From NCBI GenBank assembly GCA_014706295.1, contig JACSVZ010000004.1, positions 93,721,333-93,785,332 of the forward strand: DNA of 64,000 nt. Direction: 5' to 3'. Below the pieces are notes generated by a model. It saw nothing but the letters and a program-made list of their open reading frames with translations, did not search any database and was not told where the DNA came from. Positions 14,128 through 26,100 of this stretch are shown here, piece after piece (the stretch's first letter is position 1; each line of letters opens with the position of its first letter). A program made the position numbers and the translations under genes. Source of the DNA: Lycocorax pyrrhopterus obiensis (Eukaryota > Chordata > Aves > Passeriformes > Paradisaeidae).

Positions 14128-14930
14128 CTATGGTAGGTCAGCTTTGCTAGTATATGTCAGACCCATTTCCAACAGGCCTTCCCTGTGTTTTAGTGAAAGG
14201 TCAAGGAGCACACCATTCCTTGTGGGAACCTCCACTCTCCGTGGAAGGCAGCTGCCATCAATGTTTTCCAGGATCCTCCTGGGCTTTTTGTGCTTCACCT
14301 GTTGCTTCTCCAGCAATGTCAGGGTGGTTGAAGTCCCCCACAAGAACCAGGCCCTGTGACCACGAGGCTGCTCCGAGCTGCCTGTACCGGGCCTCGTCCA
14401 CTCCCTCCTCCCGACCAGGAGCCAGGAGCAAACACCAAAAACAGTGTCAGCCTTGCTACTCTGCCCTTTTGTCCTACTCTGCCCTTTTATCCTAACTCAT
14501 AAGCTCTCATTGCTCATCGTCCACCCCAAAACAGAGTCTGATACATTCCAACTGTTGCCTCACATAGAAGGAAACTCCACCACTGTGCTTTCCCAGTCTG
14601 TCTTTCCCAAACAGCCTGCAGCTGTTCATGACAACATTCCAATCATGTGAGCTGTCCCACAATGTCTCTGTAATTGCAATGAGATCAAAGCCCTGTGACT
14701 GCACACAGATCTCTAGTTCCTCCTGTTTGTTCCCCATACTGTGTGCATTCATGTACACAGACTTTATAGAAGTATTTGACTGTGTCAATATCCCAGTGAG
14801 GGTACAAAGGGATGCCCCACAGTCCATTCTTCTTGTTATGCCTTTGGGTACTTTTGCTTGTTGGAGGTGTCCCCTCTTTAAGCTGCATTTTGCTACTTGG
14901 GTGGTCGCAATAGTTCTCCTCTTCCCACAC
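14128..14930 (-). pseudogene. CR1 ORF2 endonuclease domain remnant
   Basis: This is the N-terminal apurinic-like endonuclease of CR1 ORF2, which nicks target DNA during retrotransposition. On the minus strand, about 14785 down to 14510 reads in one frame. It shows YMNAHSMGNKQEELE (with the early Asn), then DLIAITET (the catalytic Glu), WDSSHDWN and FYVRQQLECI. After a frameshift at about 14440-14510 a second frame gives GVDEARYRQ-like sequence and VGDFNHPDI (Asp/Asn active-site block). A third frame gives RVEVPTRNGVLLDLSLKHREG. The domain ends before the SDH catalytic motif. The upstream open frame to 14944 is probably 5' sequence outside the original coding region. It is not functional: at least two frameshifts and no polymerase domain. 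The identification rests on the known CR1 family order. Confidence 0.85.
14456..14491. repeat. 18-bp tandem duplication inside CR1 ORF2
   Basis: The unit CTACTCTGCCCTTTTGTC at 14456-14473 is repeated with one mismatch at 14474-14491. It lies where the endonuclease frame shifts, between the VDDE block and the GVDEA block. It looks like local slippage in a dead element. Confidence 0.8.
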
Positions 14931-14974
14931 CTCATGTCTGTCAAGCCTGACTATGTCCCTCTCCCCTTTCAAAT

Positions 14975-15430
14975 CTAGATTAAAGCTCTCTCAATGGCCC
15001 TGCTAAGTCCAGAACTAAGATCTTTTTTCCCTTTGATACACATGGACCCTGTGTGTTGCCATCAGGCTCAGTGTCATAGACACTGACCGATGATCAAACC
15101 CCCCAAATTCTGCTAATAACACCAGTCTCAAACCCAGGTATTAATCTGCATGATTTTCCTATTTCTTGCTCCATCATTCCCTGCAACTGGCAAGGCAGAA
15201 GAGAACACAGCTTGTGCTCCAGATCCCAAGGTCCTGAGGTCCCTCTTGATTGGCTGCAGCCTTCTTAGGACTCCATCAGTACCCAGTGGGAAAACCAGCA
15301 GTGGGTGATAATGACTGGACTGTACCAGGCTGGGACATTTCTTCTATATTCAGGGCATGCAGGTGCCACACGGAGGAAGCTCATTGCTGTCTGCGATTTT
15401 TTCGGAACAGGGTAAATGTTTGAACCAAAT
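14975..15430 (-). pseudogene. CR1 ORF1 esterase-like domain remnant
   Basis: The C-terminal half of the CR1 ORF1 product, which in vertebrate CR1 carries an SGNH-hydrolase/esterase-like domain. On the minus strand, about 15310-15290 gives a block matching PLLVFPLGTDGV. This is followed by IKRDLRTLG, then GAQAVFSSALPVAGND and RNRKIMQINTW. The final residues ERAL precede a stop at 14975-14977. These blocks have the order and spacing expected of that domain, where the GT(N/D)D-like motif is part of the hydrolase fold. Upstream, CP-YRRNVP or its alternative frame may be the CLPGA block, but it is badly eroded. Several internal stops and frameshifts are present. The upstream limit is uncertain. 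Confidence 0.75.
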
Positions 15431-17032
15431 GACCACACACTGCTGACCAGACACCAGGTTTGATTTTTCAGAACATTGAAACCCAAATAGTTTTTACTGT
15501 GATCTTTAACTGCAAAGTGAATATTCAGCATCTGCTTATCATCCAACGGCCAAAAGTTAACCTTAGCAGTTTGGCATATAATACTTCTTACATTTGCTCA
15601 AGTGATTTTAACTGGCGTTCAGGTCATACGTTCAGGTTCTCGGCATCCTGCTGCATTAATATTGGACATTGTCCTCCCTTATCTATTAAAATGTCATTAA
15701 TGGTCGGTGACAACCAGCTGGGATCTCAATATATGGGCCATTATTATGTATGCATTGATAGGATTCCACTTGCTGGACTTCAATCTTGCCTGGCTTGTGG
15801 CCATAATGCTCTTGCACATCAGCCACCTGAATCAGATCAAATGGGGTCAGTTTTCACTTGTGATTCCCTGCTCCACCTCAAGGTTTTATAGTGGATCTGG
15901 CATCATGTGGCAGGGAATTTGAAAGAAATAAGGAATAGCTTTCCCCTAGTTTGTTATCATAGTGATCACCCTCTATATTTCTATCCTATTCTTCAAGGAA
16001 TACGATTAGCTTTCTAATCCATACAATGCTGTGTGGATTGGTAGCTCTCGTAAGTGTCCTCTCGAACTGTTCTTCCAATTTCAAGAATAGTGAAAGATAC
16101 AATTTAGTATAGAGCGAACATGTGGAAGGCTGTACAAAATAAAAAGCTTATGGTTAGTAAGAAAAGCCACATAAATATTCTGAAGAAACACTTTAAGCTC
16201 TATCAAGTAAAAAAATCTAAAATATTTTGGATAAAACACTGTGGACATGTACTAGCAAGAAGCTGGACTATGTTTTTCTCTTACCTCCAGTGAGGTAAAT
16301 TGCTTCCTGTCAATAACTTGCACCCCTGCAAAGAGATTTTCATCTTCATTTGTTGCATGTATCATATCACTTGGGCAGAACTTGTCTCATGACCATCTTG
16401 CTTAACTATCAGAATACATTTTCAGACAAACCAAGCAAATGAAGTGCACCTGCTTGATGTTCTGACTCTAGTGAACAGATTGTAAACTGTATCTGAGAAA
16501 GCAGTGTTAACAAACCACCACCTGCTAAAACATCCCTGTAAGATAAACTACCTTGGATAATTCAGTTCAGTTATAAATCTGATTAATTTCATCCACACAG
16601 GTGCTCTCAGTCTAAATCAGTACACAAAGAACACGGTTTACACTTTGGTGAGCACTGGCCCTTTCGATAACTAAATTGTTCTACTTTCTGGTATGGCATG
16701 TAAAGTTTAATCAACTTTAAGTAAGCTGAACAATCAAGAAACATATTTTATGTATACTTCTTGAGCCACACATTTTTTTAATACAGTATATTCATAACTA
16801 AAAATTTAATTTAATATAACAAAAAAAGTCAAAGTGTATCTGTATATATAAATGAATTTCTAGTTATCTTTAATACAAAGATAAAAGTTCAGTAAAACCT
16901 TGAATAAATTCTTATTTCATTGCTATTAATATTATGGATTATGGGACTTTAAAAGAGGTCAAAAGTAGTTCTAGTGTAAACAATACATGTCTTTCATGTC
17001 CGTTGAAATACCTTCTTGGAGGGTTTGCTGCT
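15431..17032. other. Unassigned sequence with a long overlapping ORF pair
   Basis: Next to the CR1 remnant this segment has a 143-codon plus-strand frame (15460-15891). A second 71-codon frame (15707-15922) overlaps it in another phase and is rich in Leu, Ile and Trp, resembling a membrane segment. On the minus strand an unbroken run near 15700-15850 also gives plausible protein sequence. I recognise no domain in any of them. It may be a further decayed piece of the same CR1 (upstream ORF1), an unrelated retroelement, or chance. No splice or promoter signals support a host gene. From about 15960 to 17032 I see nothing. Confidence 0.4.
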
Positions 17033-17112
17033 TAACCATCCCAGGGGCTTAGAGTGAACAGCCTGTAGTTCCTTGAGTCCTCCTGGTTGCCCTTTTTGAA
17101 GTATAGATGTAG
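17033..17112 (-). mobile_element. CR1/LINE reverse transcriptase scrap
   Basis: Minus-strand translation of this short piece gives LHLYFKKGNQEDSRNYRLFTL. It matches the N-terminal reverse transcriptase block of CR1 ORF2 (pattern FKKG-x-D-NYRPVSL), in which the Asn-Tyr-Arg motif is highly conserved. Only about 25 codons remain before similarity is lost on both sides. It lies upstream, in minus-strand terms, of the ORF1/ORF2 remnant at 14.1-15.4 kb. It therefore cannot be the colinear continuation of that copy, and is either a separate insertion or a rearranged piece. Confidence 0.65.
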
Positions 17113-20100
17113 CTTGAGTCTGTGGTTCAGGCTGTTACATATTAATGCAATTAGTTGAAGTTGTAGCACTGTAATTTTAATTATTTTCATGTAAGGAAGT
17201 AACAATGGGTGGTACAACTTGCAGACTGATTAAATGATATAGAGAAAGAGAAGTGTTTTAGGTTCTACTTCTTCAGTTTATAGCTTCTTTCATACAGAAA
17301 TGAGTAGCACCATATGTTCAATATAAGTTCTGGTATAGAAGTAGTAGATTTTATTAAAATCCATTAAAAACATAAAACAAAGAATACATTGGGAATTTTG
17401 TACATGAGTGCTCCTACCAGTTATTTTTTTGTACAATAATAGCAAGTGCAGACAGGTCAACAGGGCCCTTTATTCCTCTTTTCATTTGCAGATGAGTATT
17501 TTTGAAAACGTATCCAATACTCTGTTCTAAGATCGCAGGTAGCAGGTTGATCATCTAAAGTGTTAAGGGTTTCTTAAAGTAACAGCTTGAAACAAGTTTG
17601 TACTGTCTGTTTTAGGAAGGGTTGGATGCTATATTTCTTGGTCACAATATTTGTATTAGACGCACCTGAATTGTAGCAAGGCTTATACAAGCAGAAGTAT
17701 ATGGTGCTTTTTTTTTTTAGGTGCAGTTTATACTGATTTCACAAATTAAGTAAGTTAATAGCAATAAAGGGTATTTTGCTGATCTAAATTAGTTACAATA
17801 AACTCTTTTCAGTATCAAAAAATAACTAAAAGTCATACTTTCATATGATTTTTCAGACTGACAAAAATATCTCATTTAGACACCATGAAAAAATGCAATT
17901 TGTTTCGAATGCCCTTTCAGATTTAATATAGGTTATCTTCCTAATTGTTGATAATTATTTAAGTAAGTCAGATAGGCATTTGGATGCAACAGATATTGAA
18001 AAAATAACTAAGTGATCAGTGAAGCTCATGAAAGGACTGATTGCCTTGACATTTCCATTGACTTTTTTGTATTTTGAAAGTTTGAGTTAGCTCTGATGTT
18101 ATTTAAATACTGTCTAATTTTATAGCCACTTCCGTGGTGCAGGAAAAAAGCCCAGCTAAAGTAAAATAAATTATATTATTCCTTTTTTCTTCTTCTTCTT
18201 GTTACATGGCTGAAATGTACTGCACTTCTACTTTCCTTGCCACTTCTTTCTGGATAGTGTAAGTCAGATTAATAACAGGAATGTACGTTTGCTATGGTGC
18301 AATGTAGCTATGAAGTGTGCTGGGTGCAGAAGAAATGGTTTTAGTCTTTTCTAAGAGGTTTTGTTGTGCAGAGAAATCAACAGAAGCCTGGGATACAAAG
18401 ACTGATTAATAATTCCAAATCTATATTAAGGAATCGGGCAACTTTTTATAAGACACAATTAATGAAGTATTAATCTTACTCAGAATATGGACTTTATCTA
18501 CAGGAGTTGTTAATGAGCTCAGAATCAGACTCAGTGTTGCTTTTCCCAATGTCAAAGCCCTTCATATGCTTTCTATTTTCTTTTTCAAACACAAAAATCA
18601 CTAGTGAAAGGTTTAATGTCATCCAGAAAATTTGTTTTTTGCATGGTGTATCTATTACTTTCATAGCAGAAACCATATTTCTATTGCGAACACTTTAGTA
18701 AAAGACATAAGTAGATAAATCTCTCATGGGATTGATTCAGTCTGGGAAACTCCCGTGTATCTCCTTTGTGTATAGAAGGAGCTGTGCCAAGTAGCTTAAG
18801 CTAACTTTCATAAGGCCCAGTTTAGGCAGCAGTGTTACTGCTTCTTCACTTCTAAAGGGTTAAATCAGGAAGGAATTTGAGCATGGACCATTAGTTCTTT
18901 TGTAACTGTGTATTACACACATTTGCTATATAGTGTAGAACAGTTCCATGTTTCCATTTTATGATATGGGTTGTGATAGCTACATACAGGGTAGGTCTTT
19001 ATTTTGGGTAGCTGCAGCAGATGATATGAATTAAATAGTAACTTTTGTAGTGCTAAATGTGACAGAACTTCATGCTTTTTATTTAATAATTTGTGAGATC
19101 TGCATGCCCTTTACTTGTTGAAAGATTTTAGATTACGTTTTTTTTGCAGTGCTTAAAAACCATTCTGAATCTATAGATTCTGTGGCTATTGTGTTTTCAT
19201 CTGCAGGATGTGGCTTAATCTTCTCTGACATTTCCATTGGGTATGATCCAGTTCTATTACTCTAACCAGTACTAGTGATATTTAAGACCCTTGTTTAACA
19301 GTGCAAAACTTGTGCTTGACTCTATGGTGCTGGAGATGAAATAAATATATTTGAAGTGAATTTCTGAATCATAGCCTGATTTATATAGATTTCCAAGTAC
19401 CTACAGCCACATCACATTAGATTTGTATCAGTCTTTTAATATTTTGCATATATTCTTTGTAATTCATACTGTAGCAGTGGATGCTGCTTGTTCTTTTCTT
19501 ATATGTGCAAATTTATAATAAATTTTGATCTTTTATTGATAAAAATGCTTATGAAGCATTGAAATGAAGTTCAAAAATAATGATGGATAGGGAAAATGTT
19601 ATTAATTGTATTGCGTTTTTGTAAATATAATGCATATTTCCAGTAAAAATATCTCTTGTTATTTGAAATGCTTGATTCAGTCTTGAATTTATTTACACCA
19701 TGTGTAAATACACAGATTTTGTACAAAAGTGTTGTGTGCAGGTAGACCTGTAAACAGAAACCACTTTCCTTTTGCTTTAAAACTGTTCTGTAACTTTTAA
19801 TCATAGAGAAGTCTAGACTGATTTGTGACATATTTTTACACTGGAAACTGTAACTTGTAACATATAATGATTTTTAGAACATTTATACATTTATTTATAA
19901 AGTCAAAAGCTGAAAATTTCCTTCATAAGTAAAAATATTATTTTATTTCTTTTGAGAGATAACTTGCTGATTTTTTTTATTTAGCTAATGCCTTCTGTGT
20001 GATTTTTCCAATACTGGGATTAATTTTAGCTAATACTATCTAATCAGTGTGAGATGAGCCTATATTGCCGTACTGCTTTACTCATTCTTGGGAATTACTA

Positions 20101-21895
20101 TTTTTGTTACTTTCAGGGCTTTTAAGGACTTTGCCAAGGAGGATTTAAGCCAATATCTGTTTATGAGGAAATGGAGAGATATGATACATATGTAAACATT
20201 TATTTACTACACAGGGCTTAATGAGAGATCAGATGGAAATAGGTCATACATATAAGTAAAATATGTATAAGAGACATGTTTGCTGCTGTTGATAAACATC
20301 TTACCCCTTTTCCAGCATTTGCTTTCAGGCTCATTCCACATTATTCCTCATTGAGTTCTGGTTTATTAAGTCTCCAGAGTTCAATGAAAATACTGTGTAT
20401 CTTTGTAAAAAAGCCATTACTACTTCTGAGTTGGTACTTCTATCATTTTTCTGTAGTTCTCCATAGTATTTTTAGGTACTTGACATAGTTCCCTCGTACA
20501 TCTCATTTATTTTTAAGTATTGGCAGCCTATGATGGGAAGTTCTATTGCCGCTGCACTGTTCCTTTGCCATCATCTCCCCCAGTCTGAACAGGCCCTCAG
20601 TTCAACAGCACATGTACATTCTTGATTTCCATCATTGTTAGTGACCACTTGCAAGATTTTAATGTAACCTTGTGTCATGAATTGTTTCTGAGTATATTAC
20701 TGTCCTTACCTCGGTGTTGTATCTGCCGGTTACTTGACTTCACCTAGAACAAGAGAATCAAGGCTGTGATGAACCTCAAGATGCCTGAAGGCATCTCAGT
20801 TTACGTATTGTTCTGAAAGACAAACTTCTAGGAATCTGACATTTTAGTTCATAATATAAATGAACTCTCCAGTGTCTTGTAGATGGCTTTTTGTTTGCTC
20901 TCTCTTACAGGGAATTTGAATATACTGGTGGACATTTCTAATTTATAAACTGATTGACATGAGAGAAATAATTTCTGCATCTAAATGACATAATGACTTG
21001 GACACACAGAACTTTAAGCCTGACTTCTGCAAAGGTTTTTGAGCCTCTTTTTGAGTAGCCTAACAGAAACTAATAGACATGTACATGTGTGCATGTATTT
21101 ACAAGATCAGGCTACAATTTTCTAAAGAATTGTTTGGGACTTTGGTATTCTGTGGGACTGTCACATGGGATGTAAGAAGAGTAATTCATGTTTTAATACT
21201 GTCTTTTAATTTTTCCATTTTAGGACTTTAGTGTTGCAGATTGAGATACAATTTGCAATAAAATACATATTTATACTGCAAGGGGCTGTCTTCTACATAA
21301 TCTATTAAAATAGTGCTTTGTAAAGAAACAAGCAATAAATTATCCATCTTTCTTGCACAATTCAAAATGGAAAACCCTAATGGGTGGTTATATGATCTTT
21401 TTTTCTTTATTGGCACATATATACATGCCTCCTATTAAGCTTTGGTGGATTTGGAAAGAAGGGATTTAATTATTTATTGGCTGCTGAATATCGTATTTTT
21501 ACTTCACATGTTGGTGATGATTAATTCTTTTTGTAATTTTCTGATGAATTATTTCTGTTTCTGCCTAATCAGCAGGCATACTGTGAAATATAATTGCACT
21601 TGAAAGAAAATTACGGTCTCATGAGATGAATAATTTTGATGATTAAATTACGTAGAATAAAGCAATAACATTCACATACCCAACCAAGATGACATACTCA
21701 TCCTTTGTTGTGCTTTGATGACCTTCATAAAAACAGAGAGTATTTTTAGAAAAAAAATTCATATATTTCAAGTCAGACTGTATGATAAGAAATTTGAGGG
21801 ATCCTAAATAAGATATAGTCTTACAGAAAATACAAAAATTTCACCTTTTTAAATTAAAAAAATATTGGTCCTGGTGTAGGTTCAACATAACGTAA
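17113..21895. other. AT-rich unique sequence, nothing recognised
   Basis: Repeat-poor sequence with short homopolymer runs (T-run at about 17708-17718) and a small TTC run at about 18183-18200. Open frames are at most about 86 codons with no domain. Nothing resembles an exon with flanking splice sites. Confidence 0.55.
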
Positions 21896-21936
21896 ATCAC
21901 TGAGGTTGGAAAAAGCTCTTAAAATTGATCGAACCC
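21896..21936 (-). mobile_element. Very degenerate CR1 3' scrap
   Basis: The line 'tcactgaggttggaaaaagc' followed by 'tcttaaaattgatcgaaccc' follows the CR1 3' UTR pattern (tail complement, then ggttggaa...ctttaaagatc..cccc). Only about 40 bp remain and the tail is not clear. Confidence 0.45.
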
Positions 21937-22008
21937 CATACTTACTACTAAAGTTAATTACTGGACTTGTTCAGAAATAAATTCACAGGCTGCTGTTCAT
22001 GTCAGCAG

Positions 22009-22053
22009 GAGGTGGAAGGGGCCTTAAAGGTCATCTGGTTCCAACTGCTCTCC
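22009..22053 (-). mobile_element. Degenerate CR1 3' scrap
   Basis: The phrases 'aggtggaaggggccttaaag' and 'gtcatctggttccaactgct' match the CR1 3' UTR in minus orientation. The flanking C-rich stretch at 22050-22075 fits the same region. It may belong with the piece 75 bp to the left, split by a small insertion. Confidence 0.55.
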
Positions 22054-23017
22054 CCTCTCCCCAACCCCCCCAGGCATGGATGCTGCAATATTTACAAAAT
22101 GCCCACATTTTTAAGACAAGTAAGACTTTGTTTTATAAGTAGTAGATATTTGAGCATAAGTAGGCCAAACAGCTGTCTAGGTATATGTTATGAAATACCA
22201 GTATTAAAAGATTTAAAATTAAGTTTTGCTGTATTTAGTGCAGCTCATTTTGAAAGGTAAACTTCAGCCTTTATGAGAATGGCACCTTAAATTGATTTTG
22301 CAGGTTTTCCAATGAATCTGACCTCTTCAGAGTGCTAATTCTGAGTTACAGCTTCTATTTGATAACTTGCACTATAGATTGAGTGCAAAATCATGCAAAT
22401 TGAGCCACAAATCACAAAAAAAGAGAGAAGAAAATTAGATTTTGGCATGCATGGATGACATTTCACAAGAAATTTCTCAAAAAATGCTTATAGTATAGAT
22501 TGTTACCAAGATTGAAGTGCATGGTAGCAAATCCCCCTGGTCCAAGTAGTCATTTTTACCTCAATTCAGTGATTGCTAAATCTTGGTAGAAGAATTTCAG
22601 AAAGAAAACTGTCCTTCCAAAATAAATAATCTATTAGAACAACTCCCTGGGATTTTTAAAATGGAACTTGGAGATGGAACTTTCTGGTGATCTTTGATGC
22701 TGAGTCTCAGAAAAGGTTTTGTATGATTTTTCTGAGGAATGCTGGAGGATGTGAAGGAAAAAAAAAACCTGAATAAATGGACAGAATTAATATGTTGAGT
22801 GCAGTGCAGCTTTGCTTAAAAGAATGATTCAGTAGTCATATTTTAATACAGAATCAAATGTGGATAGCCAGAGGTTTAGCCAATGTAAGTCACTTGAAGG
22901 CATGTTGTCAGGTTATACGTAATTTATATACATTTGTATATATATGAAATAAATACAGGAACCAGTTATTTTATTTCCTGTTTCATTCAGAGCAATAAAT
23001 TTCATTAAGAATTAGAA
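22054..23017. other. Unique sequence, nothing recognised
   Basis: AT-rich with no recognised element. A 97-codon frame at 21967-22260 overlaps the CR1 scrap and is not supported as a gene. A TATA/ATAT-rich patch occurs at about 22920-22950. Confidence 0.5.
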
Positions 23018-23105
23018 TCCTCTCCTCTCCTCGCCTCCCCTCCCCTCCCCTCCCCTCCTCTCCTCTCCTCTCCCCTCTCTTCTCTTTTTCTTTTTTTTTC
23101 TTTTC
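23018..23105 (+). repeat. Polypyrimidine (CTCCT/CCCCT)n microsatellite
   Basis: About 88 bases of pure C/T apart from one G, made of irregular TCCTC and CCCCT units followed by a T-rich end. The purine-pyrimidine strand asymmetry is almost complete. Tracts like this are length-variable and can adopt triplex (H-DNA) structures. Confidence 0.92.
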
Positions 23106-26100
23106 AATAAAAAGAAAATCAGATACAACTTTCAAGGTCTTTGGTATGCAGGTGAATAGATTAATAATGTTTTGGAGGTTCCTTGAGTTTAAGATCCATA
23201 AATCCAGAAGATGATGTCTAAACTCTAAACAATTTAAATAGAAATATATCTATGTTTCTATCTTTAAAAAAATAAGATTAACAAACTTATTATTGTATTT
23301 ATTACCATATTGCAGTAGTGTAGGTCAAGGGGAGGTGACAGCAGTGAATTTCCCAGCTGTCAGTGACCCCAATTTGAAATTAAAAAATAATAGTGCATGG
23401 AGTACTCTCTTGTTCTGGTCCCCTTCACCAAAATTTACTCAGAAGGATCCTAACACATGTCTTCAGGCATGGAGAAGTGTAGATTTTCTATTTCCATATT
23501 GGGTTGGCTTCATTATACAGCTAGAAATACCAGGAAGTTTTCATTAAATTAGGGAAGTTCTGCTGTATTTCTGAATCTACCAATCTCTTTTATGTGTCAA
23601 TGAAGTTTCATCTAAAACCCACAATGATGCTACAATGTTTTGACTTTGCATGCTCTATAACTCTTGTAGAATCTTTGTCAAAAAATGGTAATAAGAATGG
23701 CAACTTTGCACAGGTTCAGGCCAAACCTGCAGACTCATATTTTTGTACAGAGATTGGACTTCTACTGTTTTTAAGTGAATGTCAGTGTGGAGAGGTGGTC
23801 TTTTAGGAGTGTGACTTACAGAATAGAATGTTAGAAGAAACTGAATCTCTCTAGGGGAAAGAATGGCATCTCCCGTAAACTGGAGATGCCACATGGTACA
23901 TAGAATATAGATGCCTTGTTGTGAATATATACACTGCTTGGGCTATTTCTCCAGAATGAAATATTTAGGACTGCTGACATAAAGTGCCGAAGAACTGTAA
24001 ATTGATTTTTCTGATTGGTTTGAATGTTTCAGAAATTATTTAATTCAAAACATTCTACTCTGGTGTTTCTCTTTTGGTTTGGTTTGTTTTTTGTTTAGTT
24101 GTTTGTTTTTTTAAGTTCCTGGGCCTGCTTTTGCTAATGCTTGTAACAAGGACTGTCCTGCTAACTACTTCATGTTTATTGAATGAAAGAAGATTCTGGG
24201 AAGCAAACACAGCTGGACGGTGGCACTGAAGGAAATGGCAAGTATTGTTTGAAAAATATACTTTATACTATAATTAATATGCAAGAAGACCTTTGAAAGA
24301 ACCTTGACCATAGTGAAAAAACACGAACTGTTGAAAGCAGAATAAATCTTAAAAGGAAAAGCAGCAGAAGTGCAGAAGGAGCTTTCTGTGTGTGTGCAGA
24401 TCTTGAATACAGCTGAAGTCATAACACTTCAAAGAGCTTTTTTACAAGAGCCTTACGTTTTGAAGACATTAGTCTGTTTCTTTTCATACCTATGAATATG
24501 CAGGTAAACGAAATCCAAATCTAGTGTGTGCTTGGGGTTATCAGTGTTTGAAAGCTCAGGGTGTTCATGGAGATGAAATGGAATCTCCCTCAAGCAGAAA
24601 TTCTAGTAGTAAATGGGCTTGGTTTTTTAGTGAGACGGCAGAAATATTTGCAACAGGGATTCTGATTTTGGTAGGCTACTGGAGAGTGAGCACTCTGGTG
24701 ACAGCTGGGTTGGGAGTTCTCTCATCTAGTACTAAACTTTGTCTAAGGCAGTAAAAATAAAGTAATGGTAGGTTTCCTTTGTAGTCCACTAGATATGCTT
24801 CAGCTCACAGTTCTCTAATCCTATTTTTGTGTTTTGTTTCAGAGTGAAGGTTTCATTCTATGGGAATTCTTTAAGATGAAGTAAGGCACACTCTAGAGGT
24901 GTCTGTATCACAAACGAATTAAATGAGGGAAAGTTCTTGTGGTGAGGCAAGTAGATTTCTTAAAATGTTGAAGTCCATGTAAGTTTACTCCTAATATGCT
25001 GCAGCTATTGATGCAATAGCTTAAGATTTTTTTTTTTTTTGAGTGGGGATAAGCAGAGTGTGTGTAGAAAGATTATGTAAAAGAACTCTTCTAGAAGAGA
25101 GCCAAACCTGCCAATAAGGCTAAACCACTTGGTCCATGAGCACCTATCTCTTCATGTAACTAAATATGAAGACTGCATGGAGCCAGAAGAGCAAAGAGTG
25201 ATAATATTATTTGTCGATTTACCATCTTATTGGTAGTTGATTAAATCATCTAACAAGGTATTGTGATTAAGATACTGTTGCTAGGGAAGACAGTAAGATA
25301 GACTCATGCCAGTAAGATAGACAACTGCTCAAGATATTGTAAGGCAAGGTACTATGTTATTTTTTGAAGCATTTACTTCCCTGATTTAAAAAAAAAAAAT
25401 CTTCTTGTTTTCATAAATTATAGCAGTTTCTATGGACAGGATTATTCATCATCTTGGGGTGGCATTTATTTTTCTCAGTTTTTTAGGGTTGCTGAGTTTT
25501 TTTTCTACTGATTCTTAATTAAGAATGGCTCTGCTCTGGCCCTTGTTGCTATGATTGATCAGCTGGCGGGAAGGTGAAAGAAGAGTATTTCTAAGAATAG
25601 AATTAGATTGACCTGTCTGTGTGATGTCCTGAATCTTGTTAATCTTATTAATTATAGGGCATTTTAGATTTTATCTCATTAGACTTCACAAATTTGTATT
25701 TTTATCCACAGTGTGTCTAAGTCTAACTTTAGCATTAACTTTGAAGTGAATAGGTGTAAATCATTGCTTTCTCTGGATTCTTCTTGTAGGATAAGTTTAG
25801 TTTAAGACCAGAAATCTCAGCCCTATCATCACAACTTAATTCAAAGATCAAATCAGTAGGTAATTAATTTGCATTTTATTTTGCATTCAGTATCAGAGGA
25901 AATTATTCCTTGATCATGTACTCAAGTAGAGAAAGATAGTGACCTCGACTGCAGTGGGCATTCTTCCTTCACAGAACTACCTGTCTTCTGTATTTCAGTG
26001 TAGCAACTATGAGGACTTTCTTTAAATTTATTTAGCAAAAATACTTGTTTTGTATTTGAGGAATATGAGTGCTTCTGAGGGTCCTTACTTGTATGCTTTC

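Larger units (their letters stand above)
14125..15430 (-). mobile_element. CR1 LINE 5' portion (ORF1 end plus ORF2 start)
   Basis: A degraded CR1 copy read on the minus strand, running from about 15430 down to 14125. It holds the C-terminal half of the ORF1 esterase-like domain, the short ORF1-ORF2 spacer and the N-terminal part of the ORF2 endonuclease. It stops before the SDH motif of the endonuclease and has no reverse transcriptase and no 3' tail. This is the reverse of the usual CR1 pattern, in which the 3' end is kept and the 5' end lost, so a later deletion or rearrangement is likely. Many stops and frameshifts show it is old. The ORF parts are listed separately. Confidence 0.85.

Noticed and set aside
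14507..14978. Frames of 145, 116 and 95 codons as possible host genes
   Set aside because: The minus-strand frame contains the CR1 ORF2 endonuclease start; the others are shadows of it.
15707..15922. Nuclear copy of a mitochondrial membrane protein gene
   Set aside because: The frame is hydrophobic but matches no mitochondrial protein order or motif that I recognise, and it overlaps another equally long frame.
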